Below, in pieces: positions 60,420 to 64,000 of a stretch of DNA of 64,000 bases. Positions within the stretch are counted from its first letter, which is position 1. Each line of letters starts with the position of its first letter. The notes under the pieces were generated by a model. It was given only the letters and a program-made list of their open reading frames with translations, did not search any database and had not been told where the DNA came from. Source of the DNA: Dryas octopetala (taxonomy: Eukaryota; Streptophyta; Magnoliopsida; Rosales; Rosaceae); NCBI GenBank assembly GCA_963921425.1, contig OY992840.1:6946501-7010500 (forward strand), read 5' to 3'. Position numbers and translations under genes: made by a program.

Positions 60420-60491
60420 AGGGCCCAACCGGGTTCGAACCGGTGACCTCTTGATCTGCAGTCAAATGCTCTACCACTGAGCTATGGACCC
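60420..60491 (-). tRNA. tRNA-Cys (GCA)
   Basis: The minus strand reads GGGTCCATAGCTCAGTGG, then GACTGCAGATC (anticodon GCA) and GGTTCGAACCCGG. The acceptor stem GGGTCCA pairs with TGGGCCC (one G-T), discriminator base T as expected for Cys, 72 nt without CCA. Not an organellar fragment: it is complete and has nuclear pol III signals, TATATATA upstream (60517-60528 region) and TTTT/TTTTT runs just past the 3' end. Confidence 0.95.
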
Positions 60492-60895
60492 ATTTGTTAT
60501 AGTTTTTAACAAACTTCCTATATATAGGCATGGGTATCATGGGATTCATTTGATATCAACTAAATAAAACTTGTTGTAACGTAGAATAGGCCCATGTAGA
60601 ATTTTAACAAGTTTTATCTTACCAATTTACTATTTAAATGATATAAATTCATTGTTGGAATTATAATTCTGGATGAAGTTGAATCCAATGCAGGACTAAT
60701 CACATAGCACCAAACTGGGTTTTTCAGCATCAGTAGATTAAATCAATAAGTGCATGACACGTGTCAATTTAAGGGTAGAGAAAGAATAAGGATAAGATAC
60801 TGAAAACTGAAGGTTTTGCCAATATTTGTGACTGTGAGAATACTATACTAGTGAATGAGAGTGTTGGGTGTGGATTAATTAGCCATCATCTGCAG

Positions 60896-62081
60896 ATGGC
60901 TTGTTGTTTCTCAAACAGTGTATCTTATGGGTGGAAGAGAAGTCCGTATAGCTTATTTGGGTGGAATATAGGCAAAAGAAAAGAGGATGAAAGGCCACAG
61001 ACCAAGTACCATGATACTGATCTTCCATTCTCACCTTCTCTTCTTGACAAAACATTCTTAAGGGGTATATTTACTCTCTCTCTCCCTCTCAATTTCAATG
61101 CACATGCATCACTAATGATATATCTGATATTCTTCATCACTTACATAATAAAAACCCATAATTCTTGTGCATGTCTGATATACAAAACCTCTAGCAACCA
61201 CTTGCCTCTTACCAAAATTAAGAATAGTACAAATACAAGCATATAATGGTGGTTTTGTTGTAGATGTCATTATGAGAGACATAAAATATGAGAACAGATC
61301 TAAGATTAGGGTCTTCAATTTGTGCTTTGTCTTATTAGCATGTATTATAGTAGAAAGTGGAATCCTAAAATCTAAATCGCACCAATATAAGATATAATTA
61401 ATAGTTTCTTAGCTGTTCTTTTTATTGATCACTTGGACAGCATACAATAAACTTGGCCACAAAAAGAACTCTTACACTAAAATGAGACACTTAGCACTGA
61501 ACAAAATGAGCTGCAACAGCAACAAAATGACACCCAAGTTATGAATATGATTTTGGGCAGGTAGGGAACTGAAGTGCTGCTATAAGGCTACCATTGATGG
61601 ATTTAGTGCCACTAATTTCCACAACTGCTGTGACTTCAAGGGGCCATGTGCCATAATTGGCTACACAAACAAGTCCTTCAAGTTTGGTGCATTCAACCCT
61701 GAAGGCTACAGAAGCACAGATGATTACTATGACACTTTTGATGCATTCCTCTTCTACTGGACAGACAATGTAAAAGCTGACCCAATTGTTCTGCCCAAAG
61801 TAGGAGGCAGTGGTGCAGCCCTTTTTGATTATGCTCGGGGAGGGCCACAATTTGGGGCTGACGGGCTGCTTATTGGGCCACCTCTAGCGCCTGTTATGGG
61901 TGGGTTTGCGGGCCCGGATACCAATTCCGGTATTGGTGATTTAAGGCAAGCCAAATCTAGATTAGGATTGTCATATGCAAAGAGGGAAGATGGGAAGGAG
62001 TCACTTTTTGGGGATGAGTCTAGAGCAACCATTGAAGAAGTTGAAGTTTATTGTAGTCCTCAAATTGCGAGCTTGTACTAA
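60896..62081 (+). CDS. TLDc-domain-like plant protein
   Basis: Two exons, 60896-61064 and 61561-62081, GT-AG intron with phase 1 on both sides; 229 residues. The frame is open to an ATG at 60851, but [17 protein letters not shown] at 60896 fits the start I recall for the family. Core: [67 protein letters not shown], then [20 protein letters not shown] and [14 protein letters not shown]. The G(A)F..E.YR....[10 protein letters not shown] pattern followed by a FGADGL segment and a final acidic V.V strand fits TLDc, a domain tied to oxidation resistance in animals. I recall a close Arabidopsis relative at At1g32520 of unknown function. Plant role unknown. Confidence 0.85.
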
Positions 62082-62324
62082 ACCATAATGGTATACTGAA
62101 CTTCTATAACACCCCTTTTCTCTACATGGTTCCCAGCAGCAAATTAAATCATTTTAGGCTCACCCCATTGATCTCAAATTATGCAGAAGAGACTTGCAAA
62201 GAAATAGGACCTACCATATTACACCTTCACTGACATGAGCCCTTTTACTTTTCTGATGCAGATACTTCCTCATTTCTTTTTCAACCAACACAAGTGGAGC
62301 ATACTCCTAGAACAAAGGAAAGAG

Positions 62325-62480
62325 TAACCCTAGAGGGATCGATCACATTTCCTGACCACATGATGTGACAATTGATGCGTTAATTAACAATTGGTCATAA
62401 TAATAATTGATGTAATAAATATGCATCAACTATCACATCATGCGTTAAATTAATACGGTCCCTTTAGAATTTTCTCAAAA
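62325..62480. repeat. foldback, probable MITE, 3' of the TLDc gene
   Basis: ATGATGTGACAATTGATGC on the left pairs with GCATCAACTATCACATCAT on the right, with flanking AGAGGGATCG/CGGTCCCTTT also paired. No target duplication identified. Confidence 0.6.
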
Positions 62481-64000
62481 GAAAAAAGTGCGCGCTTATT
62501 CGATACTTTAGGCCAAGCAGTAGGTGCTGAGAATGAAGTAGTAGGGGGGCGGGAGAATCTGATTTAAAAAATAATGGTGGGTCTTGGACACAAAAGAGCA
62601 AATTATTGGCCTTTCAGGATAGCATTCCTAAAGTGTCACAATAGCATAGTCTCTTTATCAAGATGCTTAACAAGGTGATGGAGGGGGCAGGGAACAATTG
62701 GAAAACTTCAGCTGAGAGAAATGTACATTTATTGGAAACTCTCTGGCTGGCACCTTTTAATTTTATGAACTTTCAAGGCATTCTGCCCTTATTAAATCTA
62801 TTGTTACAAGCTAAAGTTATAGTTTGTTTCTTTTACTTTAGCGTTCACACCATGAGGTGTGGCACTTTCATAAGAAAATCTGAGTTTGGGGTTGTCTAAA
62901 AAGAACTCAGTGGAAGAAGAATGGTTGAAATTTTGATATCATACCCAACAACACCAACTGCCAAATTAGGGAGCAAAATTGAAGTTCCAATTTAATACAA
63001 CTCTTATTCATGCAGAGAGTCCTTTAGTCTGTCTTAGCTTTCATCAGTACATGCATTAACTTCTCTAATGACAATTAGTAATATGGTTTCTAGTCTTTAT
63101 ATATTGTTGTTCTCATGCATCCTAACATTGCTTTCTCTCCAAGTGTGGTATACAACAGGCAACAGCACTTCACACTGTTAATTACCAAATTAAAATAATA
63201 TTCCAGCTTAATTTAAACAGTTCTTATTATTGAACCTTAAAGACAGAACTCTTACAAAGGTTTGCTTTCAGAGGTCATAGCCAAAAATGATGTGAACTCT
63301 AAACTATTGTTGTCCCACATCTCAACACGTAATTTTTTGGGACCCTTTTGTAAACTAAACAAATTTATTATCGTATTGAAGTAGGAGATATTGAGTTTGA
63401 GTCCTGCAACCTCTCGATTATATTGACTTCCATGTGTTTCGTGGTTCGGGTTCCTAATGACTCAAATTTTTTATAACAGTGTAATTGTTCAACTAAAAAT
63501 TTTAAGAGATCCTGAACTCCATTTCCCTTCTAAAGAACAAATAGTACTGGACTTCTCACATGGCAACACCAGCTTAATTAGCTCCCAACCTTTGATTGCA
63601 AGCCATACAAAATAGCAATTCATCAGTTGTAGCTTTAGAGTAGATGAGTGGTGGTAAATGGTAATCTATCACGGGTCCCTCACCCTTATACTTTTCTATG
63701 TAATATCAGATATGCTGTAAGATCTGAAAGTTACAGTGTAATTTTGATTGGAAGATACCAAAATAAAAGATCAAGTGCAATATAGGATGTGAATCTCCAT
63801 ATGATGATGCAATGCAATTCTAGGAGTGAAACTCTTTTTAGCTATCTACCAAAACCCAAGTGACCCCCACCAAGTCCATTGATTATAAACCAACAAAAAG
63901 TTTAAAGAATGTGTCTGCAGAAAGTAACTTATTAATGGAATGGCTTATCAACTCTTAAAAAGTAAACTTTATCACTATCTTTAAATCTTGAGAGAATATT
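62481..64000. other. right edge, no gene found
   Basis: AT-rich DNA without a recognisable exon. 62663-62899 is open but shows no domain. GAGTTTGAGTCCTGCAACC at about 63393 is B-box-like, too little to call a SINE. Confidence 0.45.

Noticed and set aside
1-64000. CRISPR arrays, operons, integrases or other prokaryote-type systems
   Set aside because: None seen; intron structure, nuclear tRNA signals and gene content are those of a plant chromosome. The regular repeats are MITEs, a minisatellite or a promoter duplication.

Overview
This is nuclear DNA of a flowering plant. It is AT-rich, with spliced genes of 2 to 6 coding exons, long intergenic stretches full of small inverted-repeat transposons, fragments of plastid DNA, and proteins whose closest remembered relatives are Arabidopsis and other eudicots. 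A rosid such as a Rosaceae tree fits, but the genus cannot be fixed from the sequence alone.

Genes from left to right: a group 1 LEA gene broken by a 7-bp duplication (5457-6041, minus) with a fossil fragment of a second copy at 1848-1912; ferredoxin C2 (8689-10944, plus); LOL1, an LSD1-type zinc finger regulator (17724-19361, minus); EYA, the plant Eyes-absent tyrosine phosphatase (26974-31867, minus) with a truncated tandem copy at 35817-36293; a plant Ras-group LRR protein of the PIRL4/5 type (37950-40489, plus); a MIP1-type RING E3 ligase (43436-48666, plus); an ALMT anion channel (57371-60142, plus); tRNA-Cys(GCA) (60420-60491, minus); and a TLDc-like protein (60896-62081, plus). I joined exons by hand from splice sites, reading frame and remembered homologues. 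Every junction used keeps frame.

The genes share no pathway. From memory, LEA, FdC2, LOL1, a MIP1 relative and the TLDc protein are neighbours on Arabidopsis chromosome 1 (At1g32560 down to At1g32520), while LEA, EYA and MIP1 are neighbours on chromosome 2 (around At2g35300-35330). This window would then hold, in one piece, an ancestral block that Arabidopsis split between two duplicated segments.

The rest is repeat-driven. At least seven short inverted-repeat elements have visible 9-10 bp target duplications (Mutator-like MITEs). Three or so have 8-bp duplications (hAT-like), including a 1.57-kb foldback carrying a nested tRNA-like insert. The partial EYA duplication supplies empty sites for two of these insertions. 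Other points of interest are a three-fold tandem repeat of the ALMT promoter including its TATA box, a mosaic of three unrelated plastid fragments in 240 bp, and a GC-AG intron in FdC2. I found no CRISPR array, operon or novel defence-like system, as expected for a plant chromosome.
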